DNA from: Shewanella sp. TC10
GTDB taxonomy: Bacteria > Pseudomonadota > Gammaproteobacteria > Enterobacterales > Shewanellaceae
Assembly: GCF_009663145.1 (NCBI RefSeq)
Contig: NZ_VKHR01000049.1
Location: 1-40,115 of the forward strand
Length of the DNA stretch: 40,115 nucleotides
Direction of reading: 5' to 3'
Position 1 is the first letter of the stretch; every line of letters starts with the position of its first letter. A program made the translations under genes and the position numbers. Positions 33,183-40,115 of this stretch are shown here, in pieces. Below the pieces are notes generated by a model. It was not told where the DNA came from and did not search any database. It saw nothing but the letters and a program-made list of their open reading frames with translations.

Positions 33183-36100
33183 ATGAATAATAAATCCTTT
33201 ATACCGCTCATCATTGCGACAGGTCTATTAGGTTGTGGCGGTGATGACGGTGCTGAACTAGATGGAAATACTCGCGGTAGTATAGCAATAACCGGAAGCA
33301 ATTTTATCGCTGGCGAAACAATCTCTGCAGCAGCTACTGATGCTGACGGAATTATAGCTGATACACTTACTTACGTATGGTCAACAGGTGTTATTGGAAC
33401 ATCCATCACCATTACTGAAGCTGATGAAGGTTCAGTCATTTCTGTTTCTGCTAATTATACTGATGAAGCAGGTTTTACCGAAGGTGTTGGTGCATCTACA
33501 CCTGTTATCAACCCAACCTTAAATGTTTCAGCTAGCATTATTAAGGGCCCTATTGATGGTGCAACTTGTGACATATTTAAAGTTGATGATAGTGGTGCTG
33601 CGGTTCTTCCTGCACAAGCTGCTGCAACCTCTGATGTTTCAGGTGGTGTTTCATTTAGCGACGTACACTTCGAAGGTACAGGTTTAATTACATGTATTGG
33701 CGGTACTTATGCAGATGAATCAACAGGTTTAACCTTAGATGCTCCTCAACTAAGATCTGTAGTGAATGTAGTTGAAAATATAGTTCAGACTGATGAAAAT
33801 GGTGTGGAAACTATACTACCACCACCTACCTATGTTGTTACTCCTTTAACCGAAATGGCTGTTCAAAACGCGGGTAGTGATTTAAACCAGTTTGCTGACG
33901 AAGCTGAAATAATTAATGCTCGTTTTGGTATTCGTTTTGATACAACAGAAGTGCTTCCTACTTTAGTTGGTATTGTTGAACTTGGTGCTGATGGTGCTGA
34001 AGATGCTGATAGATATGGTTCTGTGCTAGCGCTACTATCACAAGTTGATGCAGACAACGCAGACGCAGATTTATCTACCGTTATGCAAGATCTTGCTAGT
34101 GACGTCGCTGATGGTTCTTTTTCTGAAGAGTCTTTAGATACACTTGAGACAGCACAAATTAATTTGCAAACTACTTCACAAGTTGCTGATTCAGTTGATG
34201 AAGCGTTACTTGACGTCATTGGCGCGGCTGTGGGTTATAACAATGACCCTGTTGCTGCAATCATTGAAGGTGAATTTGGTGGTACTGTTCAAAATACTGC
34301 TACGGATCCATTAACTGGTTCATTAACCATTATTGATCCAAACTTTGAAGAAGATGCTTTTGTTGCGCAAACTGATGTGGCACTTGATTATGGTACATTT
34401 AGTATCAGCGCTAACGGTAGCTGGTCGTACACAGTTAATACTGCAAACGAAACTGTGGCTAGCCTTGAGTTAGGTAATTCTGTGAATGATTCAATCACTA
34501 TTGTTTCTATTGATGGTACCACTGCTGAAATTAATATTCGTGTTGCTTCGCTTACTCAGGTTGTAAAAATAAGCGATACAGGCGGCGATACGGGTGAGAT
34601 TAGATTTAGCGTTGATAACCTTCGTCAAGGTAAGCTGAGTGCATCTTTCACTAAAGAGGTTGCTCTTGGTAGTGATGGAAATAATAAAGATGCTTATATT
34701 ACGCTTTATGGTTCATCTGGTAGTTCTAGTGAATCGTTAATAGATTTACGTATTCAAGGAAGTCAAACTGGAGACGACGGTACTATAATTGATCCACGTT
34801 TCTTTGTTCGAAATACTGACAGTGACGCTTACCCTGGAGATTTAATCACTGCACCATTTGTTGAAGACCAGTTTTATGATGTAGAAATCACATGGGACTT
34901 AGACGCAACAGAACAAATTACCGTGACTATTGATGGTGAAGTGATTGGTGGTGGTTCTTTCTCTACTGCCGCGGTTGTTGACTCTGATTATACAGGCTTA
35001 GACCAGTGGTTCGCTGATGGTGTGAAAGCTATCCAATTTAGATTCGGTGATAATGATAGAACGATTCCTTTTGGTTCTTTTTATGTTGATAACATTGAGG
35101 TATTTTCTGATACAGCTGGCACAACAAGTATATTTTCAGATGACTTTGAAGTTTATGATACAGGCGAAACTTTAGATGGTACAGACAGCAAGTATGGCTT
35201 AGCTATTTACTCAGAAGTTATCGTATTTGATGTAGGCGATGGCACAGAAGAAAATACGCCAGCAGTATTTTTTGATTTAACTGGAAGAATTGCTGCTAAT
35301 GAAGCAACGTTAACAGGCGCTGTAAGTGTACTTGACCCAGATGATGGCGAAGATTCTATTGTTCAGTCAACCTTAACGGGTATGTACGGTACATTATCAA
35401 TATTAGATGATGGCTCATGGACTTATACCCTTGATACCACGGATCCCACTATTGCTGCGCTTGTTGTGGGGGAAAGTGAACTCGATACATTTACGATTGA
35501 ATCTTTTGATGGCACTACCGCTGAATTAGCAATCACAATTACTGGCACAGTTGTTGTTGCTACTGGAGATAATAATGTCGCTAGAATGGCTGATACCTCA
35601 ACAGACGCTGATGCTGAATTACGTTTAACAACGGCTCCTCTTGCTGAAGGCTCTATTTCTGCAACCATTAAGCTACAAGCAATTGCTGGCTTTACTGCTA
35701 CAGATGGTGTTTCTGAAGATAATACTGCTTATATTAGTGTCTACGGAGGCTCTGCTTCTTCAAGTAACTTAACGGGTGAAATTGTCTTTACTAATGATGG
35801 TACTGTTAAATACCGTGATGCAAATAAAGATCAGCAAATCATTGATGGCTTAACCTATACAGATGATACTGATATTGATGTAGTGCTTGAATGGACTGCA
35901 ACAGGTTATTCTGTGTCAATTGATGGTGGCACAACGTTCTACGGTCCTTATGTTGCAATTAATACGGGTACCGCAACAGAAACCTATCAAATCCGTATTG
36001 GTAGCTCTTCGAAAGAGTCAGCAAAAGAATTACTCGCTGATGACATCGTCATTGCTGATGATACAGATTCGGCAATTCTATCTGAAGACTTCGAGATGTT

Positions 36101-36770
36101 TGCTGAAGGTGAAGATTTAAGCACGACTTACTCAAGCTCTGCTGAAGCAACCGTTAAGACCATAGCGGGAAGTAGTGTAAATAAACTTGCCAGAATGGCT
36201 GATACAACAACAGACGCTGATGCTGAATTACGCTTAACAACGGCGGCACTTGCTGAAGGCTCTATTTCTGCAACCGTTAAACTACAAGCAATTGCTGGCT
36301 TTACAGCTACAGATGGTGTTTCTGAAGATAATACTGCTTATATTAGTGTTTACGGAGGCTCTGCTTCTTCAAGTAACTTAACGGGCGAAATTGTCTTAAG
36401 TAATGATGGCAGCGTTAAATACCGTGATGCAAATAAAGATCAGCAAATCATTGATGGCTTAACGTATACAGATGATACTGATATTAATGTAGTGCTTGAA
36501 TGGACTGCGACAGGTTATTCTGTGTCAATTGATGGTGGCACAACGTTCTACGGCCCTTATGTTGCCATTAATACGGGTACCGCAACAGAAACGTACCAAA
36601 TCCGTATTGGTAGCTCTTCGAAAGAGTCAGCAAAAGAGTTATTAGCTGATGATATCGTTATTGATGATGCAACAGATACGGCGGTTCTATCTGAGGACTT
36701 CGAAAGTTATGCTGTGGGTTACGATCTCAGTACGACTTACTCTAGTTCTGCCGAAGCAACAGTGCAATAA
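33183..36770 (+). CDS. large lipoprotein with VCBS-like and repeated jelly-roll domains
   Basis: 1195 residues. A lipobox LLGC (Cys18) anchors it to a membrane; no sorting call is made. Rough order: Ig-like (30-110), a domain starting ASIIKGPIDGATCDI (about 117-330), a VCBS-type repeat (about 345-455), a beta-sandwich (about 460-680), a second VCBS-type repeat (about 690-795), then two almost identical 203-residue modules (about 797-999 and 1000-1195). Acidic and Thr/Ser-rich throughout, no catalytic motif recognised. Following the PL7 lyase and TonB receptor, it is probably a surface carbohydrate-binding protein for alginate, inferred from context. RBS tggag precedes the ATG, and a terminator follows at 36817. 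Confidence 0.75.
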   Translation: MNNKSFIPLIIATGLLGCGGDDGAELDGNTRGSIAITGSNFIAGETISAAATDADGIIADTLTYVWSTGVIGTSITITEADEGSVISVSANYTDEAGFTEGVGASTPVINPTLNVSASIIKGPIDGATCDIFKVDDSGAAVLPAQAAATSDVSGGVSFSDVHFEGTGLITCIGGTYADESTGLTLDAPQLRSVVNVVENIVQTDENGVETILPPPTYVVTPLTEMAVQNAGSDLNQFADEAEIINARFGIRFDTTEVLPTLVGIVELGADGAEDADRYGSVLALLSQVDADNADADLSTVMQDLASDVADGSFSEESLDTLETAQINLQTTSQVADSVDEALLDVIGAAVGYNNDPVAAIIEGEFGGTVQNTATDPLTGSLTIIDPNFEEDAFVAQTDVALDYGTFSISANGSWSYTVNTANETVASLELGNSVNDSITIVSIDGTTAEINIRVASLTQVVKISDTGGDTGEIRFSVDNLRQGKLSASFTKEVALGSDGNNKDAYITLYGSSGSSSESLIDLRIQGSQTGDDGTIIDPRFFVRNTDSDAYPGDLITAPFVEDQFYDVEITWDLDATEQITVTIDGEVIGGGSFSTAAVVDSDYTGLDQWFADGVKAIQFRFGDNDRTIPFGSFYVDNIEVFSDTAGTTSIFSDDFEVYDTGETLDGTDSKYGLAIYSEVIVFDVGDGTEENTPAVFFDLTGRIAANEATLTGAVSVLDPDDGEDSIVQSTLTGMYGTLSILDDGSWTYTLDTTDPTIAALVVGESELDTFTIESFDGTTAELAITITGTVVVATGDNNVARMADTSTDADAELRLTTAPLAEGSISATIKLQAIAGFTATDGVSEDNTAYISVYGGSASSSNLTGEIVFTNDGTVKYRDANKDQQIIDGLTYTDDTDIDVVLEWTATGYSVSIDGGTTFYGPYVAINTGTATETYQIRIGSSSKESAKELLADDIVIADDTDSAILSEDFEMFAEGEDLSTTYSSSAEATVKTIAGSSVNKLARMADTTTDADAELRLTTAALAEGSISATVKLQAIAGFTATDGVSEDNTAYISVYGGSASSSNLTGEIVLSNDGSVKYRDANKDQQIIDGLTYTDDTDINVVLEWTATGYSVSIDGGTTFYGPYVAINTGTATETYQIRIGSSSKESAKELLADDIVIDDATDTAVLSEDFESYAVGYDLSTTYSSSAEATVQ
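35573..36740 (+). repeat. 609-bp near-identical tandem duplication in lipoprotein gene
   Basis: agaatggctgatac recurs at 35583 and 36192, 609 bp (203 codons) apart. The two modules match almost base for base over most of their length, with mostly single-base differences, so the duplication looks recent or homogenised. Confidence 0.88.
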
Positions 36771-36816
36771 GGTTATTCAAGTTGCAGTTGTAAATTAATG
36801 TTTTAAACAATGTGTT

Positions 36817-36848
36817 AAAAATGCCGCTTATTGATAGCGGCATTTTTT
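36817..36848 (+). terminator. terminator of the alginate locus
   Basis: A 12-bp perfect stem aaaaatgccgct (36817-36828) and agcggcattttt (36836-36847) with a T-tract, 46 bp after the lipoprotein stop. Confidence 0.85.
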
Positions 36849-36921
36849 ATTCTTATTTTGTATAAATGGCCAACAATTCGCTGCAAAAACAACCTTGAAA
36901 GATCAATAGGCCCTAGGAAAT

Positions 36922-37413
36922 ATGCTAAAAATGGAAGTTAGAGAAGCCACTGTTCGAGATTTTGATTCGATTTGGCCAGTATTTCGCGAGATTGCTAAAG
37001 CAGGTGAAACTTATGCTTTTCGAACAAATATCACTAAAGCAGAAGCCTTCAATATTTGGGTTGAATCAGCGCTGAAGACATTTGTGTTTGAAATAGATGG
37101 TGAAGTGTTAGGCACTTATTATCTTAAAACTAATCAAGCTGGCCCTGGTCAGCATGTTTGTAATTGTGGTTATATGGTCTCTGCTTCAGCTCGTGGTAAA
37201 GGACATGCCACTGCGATGTGTGAACATTCACAAGTCGTAGCAAAAGAGCTAGGTTACAAGGCGATGCAATTTAACTTTGTCGCCTCAACGAATGAAGGTG
37301 CTGTTCGTTTATGGCAAAAGCTTGGTTACGACACCGTTGGACGTCTGCCGAAAGCTTTTAATCATCCTGTAATAGGTTTTGTTGATGCTTTTGTCATGTA
37401 TAAGTGGCTTTGA
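36922..37413 (+). CDS. GNAT family N-acetyltransferase
   Basis: 163 residues with the GNAT acetyl-CoA loop in motif A (MVSASARGKGHATAMCEHS, the R-G-K-G-H-A core) and a typical C-terminal strand (NEGAVRLWQKLGYDTVGRLP). It would transfer an acetyl group to an amine on a small molecule or protein; the substrate is unknown. The ATG at 36922 is close to a tagga RBS; the ATG three codons later is possible. Stand-alone gene after a terminator. Confidence 0.85.
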   Translation: MLKMEVREATVRDFDSIWPVFREIAKAGETYAFRTNITKAEAFNIWVESALKTFVFEIDGEVLGTYYLKTNQAGPGQHVCNCGYMVSASARGKGHATAMCEHSQVVAKELGYKAMQFNFVASTNEGAVRLWQKLGYDTVGRLPKAFNHPVIGFVDAFVMYKWL

Positions 37414-37477
37414 GCGTAGTAAAACATAAAGTCACCATTATGCTGAGTTAAATAGATTCAATATTAAGGAGCATATC

Positions 37478-37861
37478 TTGAGGTTATCGTTAGTTAGTAT
37501 CCCTGTGAAAGATTCAATTGAAGCTCATGAAATTTACACATCAAAGCTCGGATTTATTACTAAAGAATTTAATCCAGAACATCATTTAGCCATCGTTGTT
37601 TCTACTGAAGAACCTCTTGGTGTGTCGTTCTTATTGGAGCCTTGTGAGGGTTCTTTTGCAGAAAATTATCAAGCTTCAGCGTACAAGGCTAATCTTCCGA
37701 TTATGGTGTTTTCAACGCATAACGTAAAAGCTGAGTTAAAACGTTTACAAGGGCTTGGTGTAAAGTTACGTCCAGACCTAAATAACCCTGAATGGGGGTT
37801 AATCAATATGTTCGAGGATGGTTGCGGAAATATACTTATGCTGGAAGAAAAATCTAACTGA
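37478..37861 (+). CDS. VOC/glyoxalase-like protein
   Basis: 127 residues from a TTG at 37478 with a strong RBS (aaggag, 37466-37471). The beta-alpha-beta fold pattern (LVSIPVKDSIEAHEIYTSKLGF, MFEDGCGNILMLEEK) is that of the glyoxalase/bleomycin-resistance/dioxygenase family. The single-domain length implies a homodimer. Substrate unknown; metal ligands are likely His/Glu residues but not assigned here. Confidence 0.75.
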   Translation: MRLSLVSIPVKDSIEAHEIYTSKLGFITKEFNPEHHLAIVVSTEEPLGVSFLLEPCEGSFAENYQASAYKANLPIMVFSTHNVKAELKRLQGLGVKLRPDLNNPEWGLINMFEDGCGNILMLEEKSN

Positions 37862-37891
37862 CAAGCAGTTTCCAACTGGTTAGGAGAACGA

Positions 37892-38110
37892 ATGTTGTTA
37901 AAGTTTGAGGTATTTGGAAAAGCTATGTCTGTTAAACGAGTCGACAATGAATGGCATTTATTTATAGATTCAAATACTGGCCTTCGTACTCGAGTTTATG
38001 ATGTTGTGATCCCAAATGAATTGTTAGAAAGTGAGCTTGCTCGGTATTTAGGTGACATCTTTCATGAAAGTGCTAGGGGCGATAACACAGAGGTTGTTCG
38101 GTTAAATTAA
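37892..38110 (+). CDS. small conserved-looking protein, unknown function
   Basis: 72 residues, RBS taggag just upstream. MLLKFEVFGKAMSVKRVDNEWHLF and VYDVVIPNELLESELARYLGDIFHE look like a compact soluble domain, and I have a vague memory of similar small proteins in other proteobacteria. It starts 30 bp after the VOC gene and probably shares its transcript. No function can be given. Confidence 0.6.
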   Translation: MLLKFEVFGKAMSVKRVDNEWHLFIDSNTGLRTRVYDVVIPNELLESELARYLGDIFHESARGDNTEVVRLN

Positions 38111-38502
38111 ACCTCGTTCAACTTTAATCAGTTCACTTTTTTATCTTAAACATTTTTCAGCGCTAATTTTTTCAAATAACTCCTAATAACTTCAAATAAC
38201 CTCAAGTAATAGCAATACCGATTTCGTTATGAAATCGAGCTTTTTATACACGTTTTTAATCGAAATACATCATATTCAGCTATCCTATATTCAACTTTAA
38301 ACAGATTAAACCAAGCTGATTGAGTCTGATAAACCTCATTTTTTATCGTTTATAACTTATACAAACCTTTGCTTGCTGTGTTAGATAATTGAACATACAC
38401 TGTTATTAAAGTGTAACTTCAATATCTTGCTGTTTTCTAGTGTTTTTATGTATAAAAAAACAGCAAAGCTATCGCGCTCACCATAAAGGATTAGGTATAG
38501 AT
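38111..38502. other. intergenic region before the RND operon
   Basis: 392 bp without a gene. It holds a small hairpin (gatttcgttatgaaatc, about 38220-38236), AT-rich sequence, and at 38450-38468 the 19-bp sequence shared with the front of the amylase gene. No regulator site recognised. Confidence 0.5.
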
Positions 38503-39726
38503 ATGACCACGTTTTTCACACCTTCAGCATTATCGTTAGCAGTCATTATCGCCGCGGCATCCTTATCAGGCTGTGACAAGCCAGAGCCCAAAATCACCCC
38601 TAAACTCGTGGTGGTTGAAAAAGTAAATACTGCCACTGTGCCTTTATTTGGTAACTATGTTGGCGTAACCCAAGCGTCATTAGATGTAGAGGTAAGGGCG
38701 CGAGTTGATGGCTTTGTTCAAGATAAAAGCTTTATTGAAGGAAGTGCCATTAAAGAAGGCGCATTGTTATACAGTATTGATAACCGTCCTTATTTAGCTG
38801 TGGTTAACAGGCTAAAAGCCAATGTTGAATCCCAGCAATCTGTGCTTGATAAATCTAAGCGTGACGTTGAACGCTTAAAACCGTTATATGAACAAGACGC
38901 GACCAGTCAGCTTGATTTTGACAATGCGATTTCAGTTCTTTCACAAGCAAGATCGAGCCTTGCAGCCAGTAAAGCAGAGTTAGAAGAAGCAGAGCTTGAA
39001 TTGAGTTATACCCAAATAACCTCGCCAATATCGGGCCTTGTGAGTCGTTCGGAAGTTGATATCGGTGCTTTAGTTGGCAGTAGCGGACAGTCACTATTAA
39101 CCCGCGTGAAGCAGGTCGACCCTATTTACGTGACCTTTAATATGTCTGCACTGGATTATCTTAATGCAAGGCGTCGTATGACAAGCCATAGCGAGCAGCA
39201 AGAGGCAGAAGCAGAAGGCAAGGCGGTTGAAGGTTTTGTCACCATTACACTGCCTGATAATAGTGAATACCGTTATTTAGGTGATGTTGGTTTTACTGAT
39301 CCATCGGTTAACCCTGAAACGGGTACATTCCAAGTGAGGGCTGAATTACCTAACCCTGATAGAGAGTTGCTTCCAGGCCAATATACCAATGTGCGTATTA
39401 AACTTAATGAAGTTAATAATGCCATTGTGATCCCACAAAAAGCCACGCAAGTTGAGCAAGGTGGGGTATATGTCATGGTTGTACTGCCTGATAATAAAGT
39501 GGAGCGGCGCTTTATTGTCATTGAGCATCAAGGCAATATGGGTGTTGTGGTTAAAAGTGGCTTGAAAGCCGGAGAATTGGTGATTGTAGAAGGTATGCAC
39601 CGAGTTCGACATGGTCAATTAGCTGAGCCATTAACTGCTGAAGAATACCTTAAAAAAGAAGATGCAATTTCTAAAGAACAAGCGCTTAAGCAACAGGAGC
39701 AAGAACAAGAACAGGAGCAAAAATAA
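38503..39726 (+). CDS. RND efflux periplasmic adaptor (membrane fusion lipoprotein)
   Basis: 407 residues from the ATG at 38503. A longer frame from a GTG at 38440 would put a charged stretch before the signal and is less likely. The signal ends in a lipobox LSGC (Cys24). A biotinyl-lipoyl-like hairpin domain is visible (VRARVDGFVQDKSFIEGSAIKEGALLYSID, then YTQITSPISGLVSRSEVDIGALV), with a coiled-coil between. This is the AcrA/MexA-type adaptor. Its stop overlaps the start of the pump gene (TAATG). The C-terminus is an unusual Gln/Glu-rich tail (EQEQEQEQK) encoded by short repeats. Substrates unknown. Confidence 0.92.
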   Translation: MTTFFTPSALSLAVIIAAASLSGCDKPEPKITPKLVVVEKVNTATVPLFGNYVGVTQASLDVEVRARVDGFVQDKSFIEGSAIKEGALLYSIDNRPYLAVVNRLKANVESQQSVLDKSKRDVERLKPLYEQDATSQLDFDNAISVLSQARSSLAASKAELEEAELELSYTQITSPISGLVSRSEVDIGALVGSSGQSLLTRVKQVDPIYVTFNMSALDYLNARRRMTSHSEQQEAEAEGKAVEGFVTITLPDNSEYRYLGDVGFTDPSVNPETGTFQVRAELPNPDRELLPGQYTNVRIKLNEVNNAIVIPQKATQVEQGGVYVMVVLPDNKVERRFIVIEHQGNMGVVVKSGLKAGELVIVEGMHRVRHGQLAEPLTAEEYLKKEDAISKEQALKQQEQEQEQEQK

Positions 39727-40115
39727 TGGCTCAGTTCTTTGTTAATCGACCTGTCTACGCTTGTGTAATTTCAATTGTCATCGTGCTGCTTGGCTTAATT
39801 GCCATGTTTCAGTTACCGATTGATCAATACCCATACATTACACCTCCTCAGGTAAAAGTGTCAGCATCGTATCCAGGTGCGACTTCAACTACCGCAGCAG
39901 AATCGGTGGCTACGCCGCTTGAGCAAGAGCTTAATGGCTTGCCGAACATGATTTACATGAGTTCAAAAAGCACTAACTCAGGTAGTGCGAATGTCACGAT
40001 TACATTTGATGTGGGAACAAACCCCGATCTTGCTGCCGTTGATGTTCAAAACTCAACTCAGCAAGCAACGGGCAGTTTACCCATTGATGTGCAAACCGAT
40101 ACACCTTCGGTTTGC
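39726..40115 (+). CDS. RND efflux pump inner-membrane transporter, N-terminal part (runs off window)
   Basis: Opens with ATG at 39726, overlapping the adaptor stop by one base, and remains open for 130 codons to the window end. MAQFFVNRPVYACVISIVIV, LLGLIAMFQLPIDQYPYITP and the periplasmic start VSASYPGATSTTAAESVATP are textbook AcrB/MexB (HAE1-type) sequence. It forms a tripartite pump with the adaptor and a TolC-like channel not seen here. Confidence 0.95.
   Translation, partial: MAQFFVNRPVYACVISIVIVLLGLIAMFQLPIDQYPYITPPQVKVSASYPGATSTTAAESVATPLEQELNGLPNMIYMSSKSTNSGSANVTITFDVGTNPDLAAVDVQNSTQQATGSLPIDVQTDTPSVC

Noticed and set aside
33863..34219. 118-residue minus-strand frame inside the lipoprotein gene
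   Set aside because: Ser-rich shadow of a repetitive acidic gene, without RBS or recognisable domain.

Overview
The window looks like a chromosomal segment of a marine gammaproteobacterium, most likely Shewanella or a close relative. The pointers are protein similarity as I recall it, the acs / SLC5-type sensor kinase / bioA-bioBFCD neighbourhood (remembered from S. oneidensis, not checked here), many TonB-dependent receptors, and moderately AT-rich DNA. No tRNA, rRNA or CRISPR array was seen.

Layout. (1) 1-4228: the 5' part of acs (minus strand), divergent from a CrbS-like SLC5-STAC-PAS-histidine kinase-receiver protein, the likely acetate-switch sensor. (2) 4801-10505: a secreted GH13 alpha-amylase-family enzyme, a YihU/GarR/DehR-type beta-hydroxyacid dehydrogenase and a large TonB-dependent receptor. 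(3) 11164-16747: an apparent uptake and catabolism module made of an outer-membrane receptor, an NCS1 (CodB-like) permease and a DUF917 / S-methyl-thiohydantoin-desulfurase family enzyme on one strand, with a divergent Lrp/AsnC regulator. (4) 17161-22408: the complete biotin locus, bioA divergent from bioBFCD. (5) 22392-27066: a chromosomal integron. The integrase gene is broken but keeps a textbook LexA box. It is followed by an attI candidate and eight cassettes with recognisable attC sites; seven are complete and the last lacks its R' end. Most cassettes encode small membrane proteins, and one encodes an exported RraB-like protein. (6) 27067-28197: remains of an IS91-family transposase and of a tyrosine recombinase. 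(7) 28781-36770: an alginate-type locus with a PL7 alginate lyase, a TonB-dependent receptor and a large repeat-containing lipoprotein. (8) 36922-40115: a GNAT acetyltransferase, a VOC/glyoxalase-like protein, a small conserved protein, and an RND efflux pair whose pump gene runs off the window.

Links between regions. The non-coding DNA in front of the first TonB receptor (10505) and in front of the PL7 lyase (28781) carries the same arrangement, two TTGGTAAT motifs exactly 23 bp apart. There is also a perfect TTGGTATACCAA palindrome near 10640 and a near-palindrome ahead of the dehydrogenase. This suggests that the dehydrogenase, that receptor and the alginate locus answer to one GntR/UxuR-like regulator not present in the window, although they are now separated by the hydantoin-type, biotin and integron blocks. 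The most distinctive part is the integron: its integrase has lost the segment that sets IntI proteins apart from other tyrosine recombinases, the SOS operator and cassette array persist, and a decayed IS91-type element lies immediately after the last attC.
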